A stretch of 64,000 nt of DNA. Source: Podospora pseudocomata. Its lineage: Eukaryota; Ascomycota; Sordariomycetes; Sordariales; Podosporaceae. Numbering within the stretch: the stretch's first letter is position 1; each line of letters begins with the position of its first letter. A program made the position numbers and the translations under genes. The notes under the pieces were generated by a model. It did no database searches. It was not told where the DNA came from and worked only from the letters and a program-made list of their open reading frames with translations. The stretch lies in NCBI RefSeq assembly GCF_035222375.1, contig NW_026946365.1, positions 1,983,106 through 2,047,105 on the forward strand, in the 5' to 3' direction. This document shows positions 9,418-22,192 of the stretch, piece after piece.

Positions 9418-12400
9418 TCACCAAGCTACCCTCCCCCAAAACCCCCCAGGATACCTCCTCACCATGCACTTCCTCCCCTCATCCAACAACAAAATGCCCA
9501 ACCCGAAACTCATTGGCAAGAACCAATACTCCACCGGCACCTCCGCCGTCCCCAAAACACTCTGCAAACTCGGAATATACAACCAAAAAAACGCCATCAC
9601 CAACGAAAACAACACCGCCGGAAACAAGTAGTAGTTCCTCGTCTCCTTGTTAAACAACGGCGGATGCTGAAAAATACTCAACCTTCTCGTCCTAACCGCC
9701 AACAAATTGAACCATTGCCTATACCCTCTCTCATCAGCCACACATACCTCATATCACATCAGGGAACAAAAGGGGGAACTTACACCACAACCAACGTCAC
9801 AAAGTACACCGAACTAGCCACATTCAACCTCGCTACAACCTCCTCTCCCGACATACCCCCCGGCACCCTCCCGAACCCAAACCACAAATCCCCAAACTTG
9901 ACCCCCTCCCTCTCCAAAAACCAATACGCCATCGCAAAGGCCACCACCGTCTCAATCACACCCACAAACCCATAACTCTGCACAATCAACCTCCAATCAA
10001 CCAATCTATCCACCCCGACCCGTCTCGGAGGCCTCTTCAAAACATCCGCCTCGGGAGCTTCATACGCCAGCGCGGTAGCAGCCAGACAATCCGTAAAACA
10101 GCAAATAATGATCATCAAAAACGAGCTCAAAATCTGCGGCAGCCCAAAAGCGACGTTTGTCATGATGGGCCAGAACTCAGCAAAACTTCCAGCGGGGAGG
10201 AGGTACGCGATGGTTTTCTTGAGGTTGTCAAACAGCACTCGACCAAAGCGGACCGCTTCGACCACGCTGGAGAAGGACTCGAGAAGGACCATGTCAGCGG
10301 CCTCAATGGCAATGTCGCTCCCGCCGCCGATGGCAATGCCAATGTCTGCTGCGCGGAGGGCGGGGGCGTCGTTAACGCCGTCGCCTGTCATGCCCACGAC
10401 GTGACCGCGGTCCTGGAGCTCACGGACGATTCGCAGTTTTTGCTCGGGGGTTGTTCTGGCAAAGACGACTTCGTTGTAGGAGGATACGAGAGCGTCCCAT
10501 TGGGGGTTGTTGAGGGTGATGAGATCTGGGCCGGTCAGCACGATGGACTTTGAGAGCTCCTCGTCGCCTTCCTCAGACGGAGTGTGATCCTTGTGATTTT
10601 TTGTTTTGGTGGGTTCCCGGGACAGAGCGGTGACGTTAGCGACAACGCTGTCTGGGTTGGTGATGATGCCGCACTCTCTAGCGATAGCTTGGGCCGTCAA
10701 GGCAAAGTCTCCAGTGACCATAAACATGCGAATGCCAGCCGTCCGAAGAATCTTGACCACCTCTGGGATCTCAGGCCGGTGAGGGTCAACAATAGCGACC
10801 AGGCCCACGAGCGTGAGTCCAGATTTGGCTTGCTCCAAAGTCTCTGCCTCAAAGGCAGCCGAGGAAGAGGGAGACGACTTAAAGGAGCGCCTGGAGAGTG
10901 CTTTGTGGGCCAGAAGCAATACCCGACGCCCTTGTGCAGACCAATCATTCTTGATGCGGTTGAACTTCTCTCTAACTTCAGGAGTCAAGGTCATGGCAAC
11001 GCCCGAACTACCAGTAAAGTTGGTACAACGGTCCATCAATATCTCTGGAGCTCCCTTGATAGTCAAGAGCCTGTCACAAAATGTCAGCGAGTGGGTACTG
11101 GGAGGTTGTGATAGGAAGACTTACATATCGCCAGGCTCAAAGACAGACGCCGTTCCAGTTGGCAAAGCCAAGCTCAGCCCATCAGGATGGGTGTATCCCA
11201 GAACGCGAATCATAAACTTGTTCTTGCTGTTGAAGGCGAGGTTGAACTTCGTAGCCCAACAGCGCTTGAGCTCAGACACAGGACCCAAGCCTTCTGCAAA
11301 CCGCAGAATGGCTTGGTCAGTAGCGTCACCGTGAATCTTTCTTTCGCTAACGGGCAGGCTCCTCGTGGCAGCGTCAAACTCTCCAGCGTTGCAAAGCCCA
11401 GCAACGCTGCGCAGCTGGTCAATGGAGTTGCTCGCCATGTCACCGTTGGTAAGTCGCTCGGCGATGGCAACATCGAGGATGCCATCCACAGTCATTTCCT
11501 TGCCACCAAGGGCACAGTCTGTGACCACCATTTTGTTCTGCAGATGTTGGGTAAGTACAATTGCGCCGAAATGATGAGAACGCAACTTACTTCTGTCAGT
11601 GTCCCAGTCTTGTCCGAACAAATGACAGACACAGACCCAAGCGTCTCAACAGTCTTCAACGACTTGCACAAGACCTTGTTCTTCCGCATCATATTCGCAC
11701 TGATCGTCAGACTGGCCGTCAACGCTACTGGCAAGCCTTCAGGAATGAAAGCCACAGCAACCGACACACAAGCAACGATCAGATTAGGGACGCTGATCCA
11801 GTCTGGATACGTAGTCCTCAGCCAGGCGGCCCTATCAAACAGTGTCAGTGCGCCGTCAAGTGAACAAGCCATGTAGGTTCGTACCAAATAACAACAACCG
11901 CAATGATCATAACCACCATGATGGAACAAATGACATAGACAAAGTTGAGAACCTCCCTCTCAAGAGGCGTCATCCCCTTCTTAGGCTCATTGGTCAACTT
12001 GGCAATCCGTCCAAACACCGTCTTGTTGCCAGTGGCGACAACAACTCCAGTGCAAGTACCAAACGAGCAATGGGTGCCCTGCAAACCAATGTTCTTGGTC
12101 TCGAGGTAGTTCTCATCGGTAGCATCAACAGTGGCAGCAAGAGGGACCGATTCACCTGCATAGCGACAATCAGCAACACCTCACACTCCTCTCGCCAAGT
12201 TGGCAGACTCACCAGTAAGGATCGACCGATCAAACTTAGCATCACTCGACACCTGCACAAACCTCACATCCGCCGGCAACTTATTCCCCGCCTTGACCAG
12301 CAACACATCTCCAGGAACAATATCAGCAGCCATGGCCGAAACCTGAACACCTTCCCGAATCAAAAGACACTCCTCAGGAATCATATTCTTGATGGAAGCC

Positions 12401-13143
12401 ATGACCCGAGACGACGACCAGTCCTGCCACATGTTGAAGGCGGCCTGAATGAAGAATACAGCAAGCAAGACGATAGCCAAGGCCAAGTTGGCCTGGGCCG
12501 GGGGTTGTCCCAGGGGCTTCCAAGCAACGAAGACGAGGATGGAACCGACGAGGAGGACAGAACCGAAGCCCTTAAAGAAGTAGCCCATGATTTGTTGGAA
12601 GTGGTGGGTCTCCGGGGGAGAGGGCGTGTTTTTGCCATATTCAGTGACGCGGCGCCTGATTTGGTCTTGAGAGAGGCCTTGGTCGAGGGAGGTGGTCCAG
12701 CGATTGACAACGTCAGCTACGGGAAGGGTGTGCCATTCGAGGTCGGCAAGGCCTGTCATCATCAGACATATCGTCAGCCTTCCCGAACCGCAAATGTGAC
12801 CAAGAGAAAACAAAGTACCTGTCGCAGCAGCCTTTGAGACCTTGTTGGCCACTTCATCCTTGCGGTTGTAATCATCAATGTCAATGGAGCTGGTCAAGCG
12901 TGTTAGTACACGTTGATGGCACACAAGCCTGCTGAAGACTTACACAGTCCGGTACTGAATAGGCAGCGCCGCAGAGGGATCAACACCACCACCGGTATTC
13001 GAACGAACACTCCGAATTGACATGGAGCCATGAGAGCGAGTACGCTCAAGCCCAGGACCTTGAACCGGTCGGCTCGCAGACCGACCGGCCTCAACGTCGT
13101 TATCCTGCCATCGAATGCGAGATTTGTTTCCTGGTTTACCCAT
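9418..13143 (-). CDS. P-type cation-transporting ATPase (type II, Na,K/H,K-ATPase-like), 1107 aa
   Basis: Multi-pass membrane pump driven by ATP; the ion is not certain. Eight exons on the minus strand splice in frame: 13143-12944, 12889-12819, 12752-12213, 12155-11885, 11831-11591, 11537-11125, 11070-9784 and 9718-9418 (1108 codons with stop). Motifs in order are the N-terminal cation-ATPase domain (WHTLPVADVVNRW), TGESVPL across the exon 3/4 join, FIPEGLPVALT in membrane segment 4, the phosphorylation site CSDKTGTLTE, KGAPEIL and GMTGDGVNDAPAL. The last exon ends in QWFNLLAVRTRRLSIF and further membrane helices. The PEGLP motif and overall order fit type II pumps of the IIC (Na,K/H,K) kind found in fungi rather than ENA or SERCA. 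No frame errors are visible. Confidence 0.9.
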
Positions 13144-15448
13144 TACGAGTCAATCGAGGATAATATGAGTAAGACTGGTGTAACGAGATAGAGTCAAGAC
13201 AGTGCAGAGGGAAGAGGGAACAGGTAGGAGAAGTGAGACTGATAACACCCGACTGGACAAAGGGCGTACCAGCTTCTTATGAGAACCACTCCGAGGAGGC
13301 ACTGCCCAAGTACGTACAGTACCTCCCCCTCCCGCGCCACGGCCCTTCAACTGTGCCATTGCTGGTCCTGGAGATTATTCCTCGATAGAGGCAAGCCCTC
13401 TCCCGGGATATCACAGCAAGGGCACATGCTCTGCCGCGGCATCCAACGCACCAATCTCAAAATACCCATGACAATGAGTGCTCTTTCAAGGACTGGTCAG
13501 TATGCATCTCGTTGGAGACTGAAACAAGACAGACGACTGCACCAAAGGAATCCCACCAACCTCATTAGCTACCTACACCGCAGCGTCAATGATCCGGACG
13601 TGGCACTTGAGTTCTGAAGTAGACAGCGAGGGATCCATACCAGAGAAATACGTAACACGAAACACCACAAAACCCCTCAACCCCATTCCGAATCCCATGA
13701 TGCGTGAAATGCATTGCCACGGCGATGAAAGTCGGTCGAGACCACCGCCTCTCGCATTTGGGAGGAAGGTGTGACGAAGCACCTAGCACTTGCCTCAAGC
13801 TTTCGCGATGCCGGAAGGAGCGATACTCCTCGTGTCGGGTGGAAAGAGCTACCACCCAACCAACCAAGGTAATATGTACCCCAAGTCCCCTACCTAAGTA
13901 CCTTGCCTCAGTATCCCCCTAACCACCAGAAAATCACTCATACCCATCCAGCTCAGCACCCATCCCAGCCCTGATATCAGGAACCTCCCCTCACTGTCGA
14001 ATTAAGCTTTTCCACCGGCACCCGGAAGGCGGAAAAAACAATCCGAGCTGTCCACCGCTCAATGAATGCAAGGAGCTTGGGCCAACATCCCCTTTTAGCT
14101 TGCTTCTCTCCTGTCGTAGCTTCCAACCCAGCCCCCCCTTTCCCTTTTCCCACCGACACCCACAAAGGAGACCGGTTCTCCCCATGTAGTCAAACGAATC
14201 TAGAACCTCTCTCTCCACATGGTTGCCATCGGCTGTGAGGTGGGTGCCCTTGCCGCTCGGAAGAGGGGCTAGCTACGAGCTGGTATAGCTCCAGTCAGAC
14301 GGGCAAGCACTGCCACCCTCACTAACCCTGAGGGAGAAAAAGAGACAAAGCACTTTTGGATAAAATATTACCATGTCGTGTCGTGCCACAACGGGATTTC
14401 TCCATGAGGCATTCCTAACGCTGCCATCAAGTGAGCAAGACACCATAAGAACGGGGAGGCCTCCTGGGGAAATCTATTAGGTTTGTATGGGGCTGGGAAT
14501 CGACATGGCCAACGAGTGTCAACTCGTATATAACACAGACAGCAAGCCGCCCTCAGACAAAGGTGGTCAACCCAATCTCATCACTCCGCACTTAACTACC
14601 TACCCAATAAAAATTTGTGTGAATATTGTCGCTCCAACACTCCCCTTTCTAGGGTGTTGACACACTGTCTTGGCACCACCAGCAATCCCCTCAGCAACCA
14701 ACCATCCAACCAACGAACCAACCACCTGTCAATCACAATCACGTTCCCCCATACAAAAAAAGTATTCCAACAAGTCAATTCTTCAAAGCTGCCTAGCTTA
14801 CATCTATGTTGTGTGTGTGGTGGACTGTTCCCATTGCTCTTGACTGTCCCCAATCCCACCTGATGGCCCAGTAGTAGGAAATACCCTCGTGACGCCGAGA
14901 AGCGCAAAATGAGCGAGAAAAAAAATAAAAACAAAAAGAAAAAATATATGTCCATAGGATATACCTTCCATCCCAAGACCGCATCACCCAACACAGCGCG
15001 TATGTTTTCCCTGCCACTGATCATCAATTTACGACAAGAATGGTGGCGCCCTCGATTCCGTGATCCGACAAAGATGCAATATAACCCCCGCCCGTCCCAA
15101 GAGGCCAATGTTGTTGACCACCCCCAAACAGTAAGAAATAAAAGCAAAAAAAAATCACTGTGTATAATCCCCCAACGTTCTTTGCCCATCCTCCAAACAA
15201 GCCTAACCCGCAAAAGCCGTGACTTCGTGAGTCCTGTATAGGGAGCTTTCACGGGAACAAAAAAGGCAAATGATTGGGCCGTAGGTAAAGCTACGTTCCA
15301 ATAGTAAAACGGCCATAACAGCAGACCAAAACCACTGTGCTGGGTATCAATGTCGCATTTCTGCTCCGAAACCTTGCCGAAAAGACGATGATGTGAAGTA
15401 CTTCTGATCTCTGCGGGACAGAGTTCAACCCTAACCAAAAGGCAGCTT
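13144..15448. other. Long intergenic region upstream of the ATPase
   Basis: No gene supported. It would hold the ATPase promoter and the 3' region of the F-box gene. A 288-codon minus frame (14596-15462) is rich in Phe/Leu from A/T runs and looks accidental. A TACCTAAGTACC element lies at 13891. Confidence 0.45.
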
Positions 15449-15616
15449 TCAAGCCACCGCAATTCTCCTTCGCTTAGACGGCGTCAACGCAATGGCCCGT
15501 ACGCTGCGACTTCGGCGTAGCGTGATTGCTTCAGAAGTCCCGCGGTCGTCCCGTGGCGTGTCTCCTGCAGAAGAGCTGCGAACGCGGTGTGGTGTGCTTC
15601 CTCCAGACAAGGTCTC
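15449..15616 (-). other. In-frame open extension beyond the GrrA stop codon
   Basis: Directly after the TAG at 15619-15617, the same frame stays open for 55 codons to a TGA at 15451-15449. It encodes a Ser/Thr/Arg-rich tail (ETLSGGSTPHRVRSSSAGD, then RRSRSVRAIALTPSKRRR). Composition is like the rest of the GrrA C-terminus and includes a basic, NLS-like end. A single change of the TAG would extend GrrA from 766 to 822 residues. The cause could be stop-codon RNA editing, readthrough, a strain mutation or a sequencing error. Confidence 0.55.
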
Positions 15617-18108
15617 CTAAGCCGAATCTTGAGGGTTACCAGGTCCGTCGCGGTCCATTCTCGCTGGCGGATTAACTATTGTCGTGCCCATAACTTGGCT
15701 AGGAGAGCTAGTGGATGGCGAGGGGCTCGGTCCAGCAACTTGAGCTTGCTGAGCAGACAATGTCACAACGTCGTGGTCTATTGATAGGCCGTGGTGAAGA
15801 GTTGGAGGATGTTGGGGTGCCATGTGACCGTTTTGTAACGGAACCGACTGCGGTAGGTAAGGCGGGTGGCCCCCTACATAGTTAAAAGGATGAAGTGTTG
15901 GAGCGAGCGGCGGGGGAGGCGGTGGTTGTTGATGGGTTGGGTTAGGTGGAGCAGCATCGGCCATATCGTCATCCTCCGGGTCGTCGTCCACGACATCGAC
16001 CTCCGTCTCGTCGGCATCGCCATTGTTGGCCTGAATGACCTCGCCGGTTGGAGTGTCTCGGCCAGCCCCGTTAACACCGCCGGCTGATTCTCCAAGTCCA
16101 AGGTCGGCAAATGTCTGTTCCTGGTTCAGATATTTGCGGAGGTTGACAACGCCTTGACCTGAGAACACGCAAAAGACATCGCGTTGGTGTTGGGTAAACC
16201 CTATAATAACCGTGTTAGCCACCGATGTGCATTGACAGAGCGAAAAGCTTACCTTGAGGAGGCTCACGAGAAAATACCTCCAAGTCATCTCTCAAGAAGG
16301 CAGCCACGCCTGTGAGACTGAGATGGGTGAGTCGCGGACAGCACTTAAGCAGCCGCAAGATTCCCTACGCATCTTAAGTCAGCAAAATCCAGACCTGCAA
16401 CGGCGAAAAAAGCTGTTAAATTAATACCTTCAAAGTAAGATTTGTGCAGTAGCTCAGATGAACGCGTTCCAAGCTGCTGTGGCTCATGCTGACATACTCG
16501 TTGGGGATGACATTTCCATGCGCGTCCTTTCGTAAGCGTGCTCGCCTGTTGGCATTCGCAAGAGCGATAACACTTGCATCTGTAATCTGGGCACATTTGA
16601 CGAGACCAATTCTCTTCAACTTGGGCAAGGTGGCCAGCTTCATCACCGAGTCGTCCGTCAGGTGGGTGCAGCAACCAAGATCAATATAGCGAATGCGATT
16701 GCACTCGGCAACAAGCTTCTTAACGGCCTCGTCCGTGATCTGGTGGCAATGGCCCAAATGGAGGAAATGCAGGTTCTTCCCCAGACCAGCAATGGCATAC
16801 AGAGCTTCGTCTGTGAGCTGGCGGCACTTGGCAAAGACCAGGTTCCGGAGTCGAGGCGCGACTTCAATAATCTTTTGCACGGCCCGATCCGTCAATTTGT
16901 CACAAGATGTCAGATCCAGGATGCGCAGGTTCTCAAACGTCCTGTTCGGCAACGATAAGAAAGCATTGTCGTCAATCAACTCGCAGTTGGCCAGTCGAAG
17001 TTCACGGAGAGCCTGTCCCTTCTCAATAAGTGCTGTAACAGGCTCGTTGCCAATCAACTTGCATTGGTGGAGATCAATCTCGAGAATGTTGGGACAGTGC
17101 TCGGCAAAGGCAAGGACGGCTTGGTTGGTCAGTTGTTGGCAGTCATTCAATTTGAGCTATGAGACGACCAGTTAGCATATCTAGACACAGAGTACAATAT
17201 GAAAGCAAATACGTCGAGGCTTGCAAACTCACCCTCTTCAAAAACCTGCAGTTCTCGGCAAGAGTAATCATGCTCTCTGGAGAGACCTTGTGGCATCCAC
17301 TGATGTTGAGACCCTGGAGTCGCTTGCAGTACTGGGCAATAGCATAGATCGAAGCCTCCGTAATTTGGCTGTCGTTGGAAACATCAAGTGCCAACAAGTG
17401 ATCATTGTTAGTGATCAATGGGATGAGGCCAGTGTCGGTAATCTTGCCGCAGTTTGTGAGGGTGAGGCGTTCGACACGGGTGCACGAGGCAAGAGGAACA
17501 ACACTGCCATCACTGACGGTGTCGTGCAGACACGCAAGGTTGAGGCGCTTGATGAACTCCCTGTAGGGAAAGGCCGGAGCCTCTGAGCTGAGAGTGTTGC
17601 AAATCTGAACGTGCTTGTCCCATGTCGTGCACGATGGACGATGCCACAAAATGTCAACCGCATTGCGAGCCCATCTCCTACATGTCAACATGACGTGGAA
17701 GACATCAGATAGACTGTTGAGCTTGGCAAAGATGGCGATCAAGATCTCGTTTGGCAGCCGGTTGATGGGCGGAAGGCAGTCCTCATCGTTGACCTGCATG
17801 TCCTGGAGATTTGGTACGCCGAGAGAGGACTGTGAATCATTTGCGCCGAGGAAGAAATCGGATTCCTCATTGTCACCGCCGGGCGCTGGCGAGCTGCTGG
17901 ATGAAGTGGAGCGGGCATCGTCTTGTGCGTCAACGACAAGGTCGATGAGTTCAGGCTGGGCGGACTGTTGTTGTTGTCGGGTGAGCTGGTCGGGTGCTGC
18001 TGCTGCTGGCTCGGCGACGGTGCTGCTCGGGGCGTGGTTAGAAATGATTGCGCCTCTGTCGGCGATGATATCGAGGGACGCGCGCTGTCTCATGGTTGCT
18101 AAAGTCAT
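15617..18108 (-). CDS. grrA: SCF ubiquitin ligase F-box/LRR protein GrrA (Grr1 homologue), 766 aa
   Basis: Substrate-receptor subunit of an SCF E3 ligase; in yeast Grr1 targets cyclins and nutrient-signalling proteins, and the Aspergillus homologue is needed for ascospore formation. Exons 18108-17233, 17156-16428, 16364-16253 and 16200-15617 splice in frame. After an acidic, Gln/Ser-rich N-terminus comes the F-box (PPINRLPNEILIAIFAKL, near residue 112). About a dozen leucine-rich repeats of the LTDxxLxxIAxxCPxLxxLxLxxC type follow, then a Pro-rich, acidic tail (MADAAPPNPTHQQPPPPPPL). The ATG at 18108 is used; a second in-frame ATG lies at 18093. The stop is TAG and the same frame continues open downstream. 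Confidence 0.92.
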
Positions 18109-20237
18109 TGTCGACTCCCGCGGCGCAAAGGGCGGGTTCGGTGGGAAGTTAAGCAGAGGGAAGGACGGTGACTGTCACTGAGGGGAGGCGACCCGACCGT
18201 AAATGTGGAGTGCTTGTTGGTGCGCTGCCAGCCGTCAATTGTCAGCAGGGGGCCCAGGCTGTGATGAGGGGACCCGGCCCAAAATAGCCTTGGTCTGTGG
18301 GTCCAATGACGGTCGGAATCTCAAGCGGTTGAGGGCGACAAAGATAGATACCTCCAGCTATCTGTGGATGATGGAAAAACAAGACCTAGGAGGCAGCGCA
18401 ACAGGTGTTCGATATTTGAGATGGAGGGTTTGTCTGGGTCGACAGGAGGAGGTGGTGAGATAATAGGGGGGGGGGGGGGGCGTTGTTCTACAGGAAGGTG
18501 AGTTTGAATGACAGCGTGGGCGATGACGGTGGCAGGGAAGGATGCCGTGATAGGAGACAATAAAGAGGGAAGGCCTGAAGCCAGTCGCTATTGTGAAATG
18601 CCACCCAAGAGTTTTTACCTAAGAAGGTGGGCTTTCTGACAAACTTGACACTTGGGAAGCAAAGTCTGACAAAGATGTAGTGCTTCATGCCTTCTCTATT
18701 CCCATTTCCCATTGCTGTCACTTTAGGACTTCCACTCACACATTCAACAGTTGCCCTGCTGCGGACGGGCTGCTCGAGGGAGTGCGTGAACAAGGCAACC
18801 TACCTACATGGGGCGCAACCTACCGACCTTAGGGTGGGGTTATTGGCTGCCCAGAGGTCACACTTGTCGGGCACTTGCGGTGGTTCTTTATTGTTCAAAA
18901 TCAAACCTCGATTTCCATCTGAAATTCCATGCTACGCCAAGTAACTTCGTGATGATTACTAGGAAGCTGATCGATGGCAGTATGGAGCATTCATCAAGCG
19001 ACAGGTGGTAGTGTCAGTACTAACGTCCCACCTGCAGGCCTGATGCAGTGAATGAAGTACCAGATGCGGCACCTGAGACAACAACCTCAATTCGCCGCCT
19101 GTGTGCTTGGGTACCATAGAAAATAGCTGAGGTGGCAGGTCCTGTCCAACTCGTTCCAGTGACCATGCTAGCCACGCCAATGTCGAATAGATCATGGACA
19201 CGGCTGTGGCAACCCTTCCAGCGGCGTCTCGTGCGTAGAGTCACGGGGAAAGCGGCAGATTCCCAGGAGGGCGTACATCTTGACGAGGGAGCTTCCATGG
19301 AAGGAAAGCTGGGCTGCGAATATCGGCAAAATGATAGCAAGTGTTATACGAAGGCTCCAGCTGGGCAACCTCCAGCGCCACCACCGGATCTACCTCATCG
19401 GGATCTCGGGCTAGCCAGTAACCCAATCTCTGGGCCATGGAAGGACGCGATAGCTTTCGGGTAGTCGGGTATCTTAAGATGGTCAGGCTGTCTGAGATGC
19501 CACCTCGATATCGGTTTTCAGAGAGACACTACGCGCGGCCAGTCATTTGGGCCCGCCGCATGGTATTCCCTTCAACTTGAGAAACACAGCACCGCAACAT
19601 TACAGATTCCCAGCATGCACGTCTATTTGTTCATGACGTGCGCATGGGCGCTTAAGCATTCGGCTGCAGTAACCAGTCAAAGCAAACAGTCAGCATGTCA
19701 AGATCCTGAAGATAGTTGGCGCCCCTCGTCCAAATGATGTGGTTTGCTGAGAAACATGGGACGCCACGTGCAATGATATGTGTGACCTCATCCTTCAGCT
19801 GCAGGGCAACATCCCATAGGCGGGAAGCTTCCTTCGTAGCACAGGGCTGGGCGACCATGTTGGTCTCAAGTTGGTCGGTGTGTCTGGCCTCTTTGATTCG
19901 AACTTGAAGTCGGTTTATTTTGAGATTCAGAAAAGTTGAAGTCAAAGTCCACCTTTTTTTGAGGATCACCACGCTAGAAATGTTCCAATGGGCATAGCGT
20001 CGTGATTCTTGAACCAAGACGCCATGGTTCGGCAGACGACCCACTTTGATGACGGGCCCCAGGCACCATGATGTCAAATTGACCCCGGGGACGAACGCCA
20101 AGCTCCAAACTCCGAATTGACATCCATCTCCCACAAGGAACATCGAACGGACGACCAGCCGACGAACGACTGCACGCAGGGGAGATCACCACAACAACAA
20201 TACGGCTGCAACTGTAACAGCATCTTATACACACACA
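18109..20237. other. Intergenic between divergent grrA and the AIM18-like gene
   Basis: No gene supported. ORFs of up to 163 codons (19652-20143, minus) show no domain and overlap the presumed promoter. It contains a 15-G run near 18466 and CTACCTAC motifs near 18800. Confidence 0.45.
18466..18480 (+). repeat. Poly-G homopolymer (15 nt)
   Basis: An uninterrupted run of 15 G upstream of grrA. Its length is likely to be unreliable in this assembly. Confidence 0.8.
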
Positions 20238-21425
20238 ATGCTCCGGCAGCCCCTTCTCCGGCAGGCAGCCCGCACCGCAGCCCGGCCCTCTTCCGCCATC
20301 CCCTCCCTCAGACCTCACATCCAGCGCCGAACCCTCCTCTCCAAGCGCTCCTTCCGCCAAACCGGCACCCGCGCCGTCGAGAACCTCAACCTTCGCAACA
20401 TCGCCCAGTCCTCAGCCGATTACCACCGCAACAAGCAAATCTTCCTCTCCTGCGGTATCGTCGCCGGCATCGTCTCCTTCATCTACGTCTCCTACCGCAT
20501 TGTCCTCGAGATCAAGAAAAACCCAATACAAGCCGACGCCGACCCATCCAACCCCCTCTCCGACCCCAACGCCCCCAACAGGAAAATAATCGTCCACGAT
20601 GAAAACGGGAATGAAATCGTGCCCACAGGCCACAGCGTCGTCCCTAGCTTTCCGCGGACAATCTCTTTGCCTTCTTTTACCGGACCGTTAGACGCTACTG
20701 AGCCTGTTCAACCTGGGACAATCACCACCGCTGCTGCCCCAGAGACGGAGTATACCCTTGTTGGTCTGGGAACCAGAACAGTCACCTTCATCGGGATTTC
20801 CGTCTACGTGGTAGGCTTTACATCGCAACCGCAGACATTGCAGCTTTGCAATCCGCCCTTGTCAAAAGGTCAACCCTATTGCTACCACCCTCGTCCCTGG
20901 AGAGCGGGATCAGTTGAGGAATGAACTCCTCGACCCAGCCGAAGGCGCCAAGTTATGGGATGAGCTCTTGTCTCACAACATTCCCGCCCGTACCGCCTTC
21001 CGCGTCATCCCCGTTCGCGACACTGACTTCCACCACTTGCGGGATGGGTTCGTCAACGCCATCAAGACTCGCGGACCAGAATTATCCGGGAAGGGGGTGG
21101 ATGATGAGGCGTTTGGGGAGGCGATGAAGCAGTTTAGGGCTGTGTTCAACAGGGGCAAGGTACCAAAGGCCAAGGAGTTGATTCTGGCCAGAGATGACAA
21201 GGGTCATCTCAGTATTGCCTTTGATGGGGCAAGAAGTCTGGTGGCAGGCAGTTGATTGGGGTTGTGCCGGATGAGAGGGTTTCGAGGGCGTTGTGGTTGA
21301 ACTATCTGGCCGGTAAGCAGGTTGCTAGTGAGCCGGCGAGGAAGAGTATTGTTGAGGGCATCATGGAGTTTGTAGAAAGGCCGGTGGGGACAGTTGCTAG
21401 TATGGTCGTGCCGCTCGCTAGGTGA
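20238..21425 (+). CDS. Mitochondrial chalcone-isomerase-like protein (AIM18/AIM46-like), frame-broken in this sequence
   Basis: Fungal AIM18/AIM46 proteins are mitochondrial and share a chalcone-isomerase fold without known isomerase activity. The N-terminus is Arg-rich and Ser-rich without acidic residues (MLRQPLLRQAARTAARPS), typical of a mitochondrial presequence. One membrane segment follows (IFLSCGIVAGIVSFIYVSYR), then the conserved VGLGTRTVTFIGISVYVVGF. The first frame is lost near 20820. Reading continues in other frames through WDELLSHNIPARTAFRVIPV, FRAVFNRGKVPKAKEL and WLNYLAGKQVASEPARKS to a TGA at 21425. Three single-base losses (near 20820 in a T run, 20866 in a G run, 21251) explain all breaks. 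Probably an intact gene with sequence errors; the alternative is a decayed copy. Confidence 0.7.
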
Positions 21426-21729
21426 AAATCTTTGGTTCAGGTGAGGAAATGGATCTTCTGCCTTTCGCTAGGTAAGACACCGGAGTGGCTTGGCACAAGA
21501 TGTTTTGAAGAAAATCAGGCGCGAACTGTATTGATAATAGCCAATGTTTACAAAGATTTCAAAAAATGACAACCAACATGACATCCCATTTTCCAAGCAT
21601 TGTTATGTTAAGTGCAACGCAAAAAAGAAAGCGTGCTTCGCTTGCTAATATCCCATAATCTTGAATGTTGGTTGAGCCTTTGACCGTGGGTATCCCATCA
21701 CTTCCTTCTGATTCCTCCTCTCTCTCCAT
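21426..21729. other. Short intergenic between convergent genes
   Basis: AT-rich 3' regions of the AIM18-like and glutaredoxin genes. No gene seen. Confidence 0.5.
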
Positions 21730-22192
21730 TTAGAGAGCACCAGCCTCCTTCAACAACTCCTCAAGCTTCTTGCCGTCCTTGCCCTTGCTGGCCACGGCCT
21801 CGAGATCGCTGTTGCCACCAATGTGCTGCTTGTTGATGAAAATGTTTGGCACCGTCCTCTGGCCGGTGATCTTGGCGAGCGCGGCCTGGATGTCGTCGCC
21901 GTCGTCCTCCTGGTTGAGCTCGATGGCCTTGTACTTGGCGTTGTAGGAGTCGAGGAGGCGCTTGGTGTTGTTGCAGTAGGGGCAGTAGGACTTGCTAAAG
22001 ACCACTGTTTTTTTGCGCGCAATACATCCATGGTTAGCAATCTATTATCAACGGCAAGGGTTAGGGGCGCATATAGAGGGTCAACTACGTACTGACAGCA
22101 TTGTCATCGATCAACTGCTGGGCTTTCTTCTGGGCGGCGTCCATGGTTGCTGGTGAGGTTGCTGAGAAGAATCTGCGAAAGAAGAAGGACAT
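21730..22192 (-). CDS. Dithiol glutaredoxin (CPYC class), 124 or 108 aa
   Basis: Glutathione-dependent thiol-disulfide oxidoreductase. Exon 1 (to 22093) and exon 2 (22004-21730) join at NAVM/VFSKSYCPYC, giving the active site CPYC near residue 24 of the short form. TVPNIFINKQHIGGNSDLEA follows, with the cis-Pro TVP and GG glutathione-binding motifs. Two starts are possible. ATG at 22144 gives a 108-aa cytosolic form. An in-frame ATG at 22192 adds MSFFFRRFFSATSPAT, an Arg/Ser/Phe-rich leader that could send the protein to mitochondria. Alternative starts giving dual location are known for yeast Grx2. The frame is intact. Confidence 0.9.

Noticed and set aside
14596-15462. 288-codon minus-strand frame next to grrA
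   Set aside because: Rich in Phe/Leu runs from A/T tracts, no domain, no splice or promoter context. It overlaps the grrA extension in another frame.
19652-20143. 163-codon minus-strand frame upstream of the AIM18-like gene
   Set aside because: No family match and no introns or leader; overlaps a presumed promoter.
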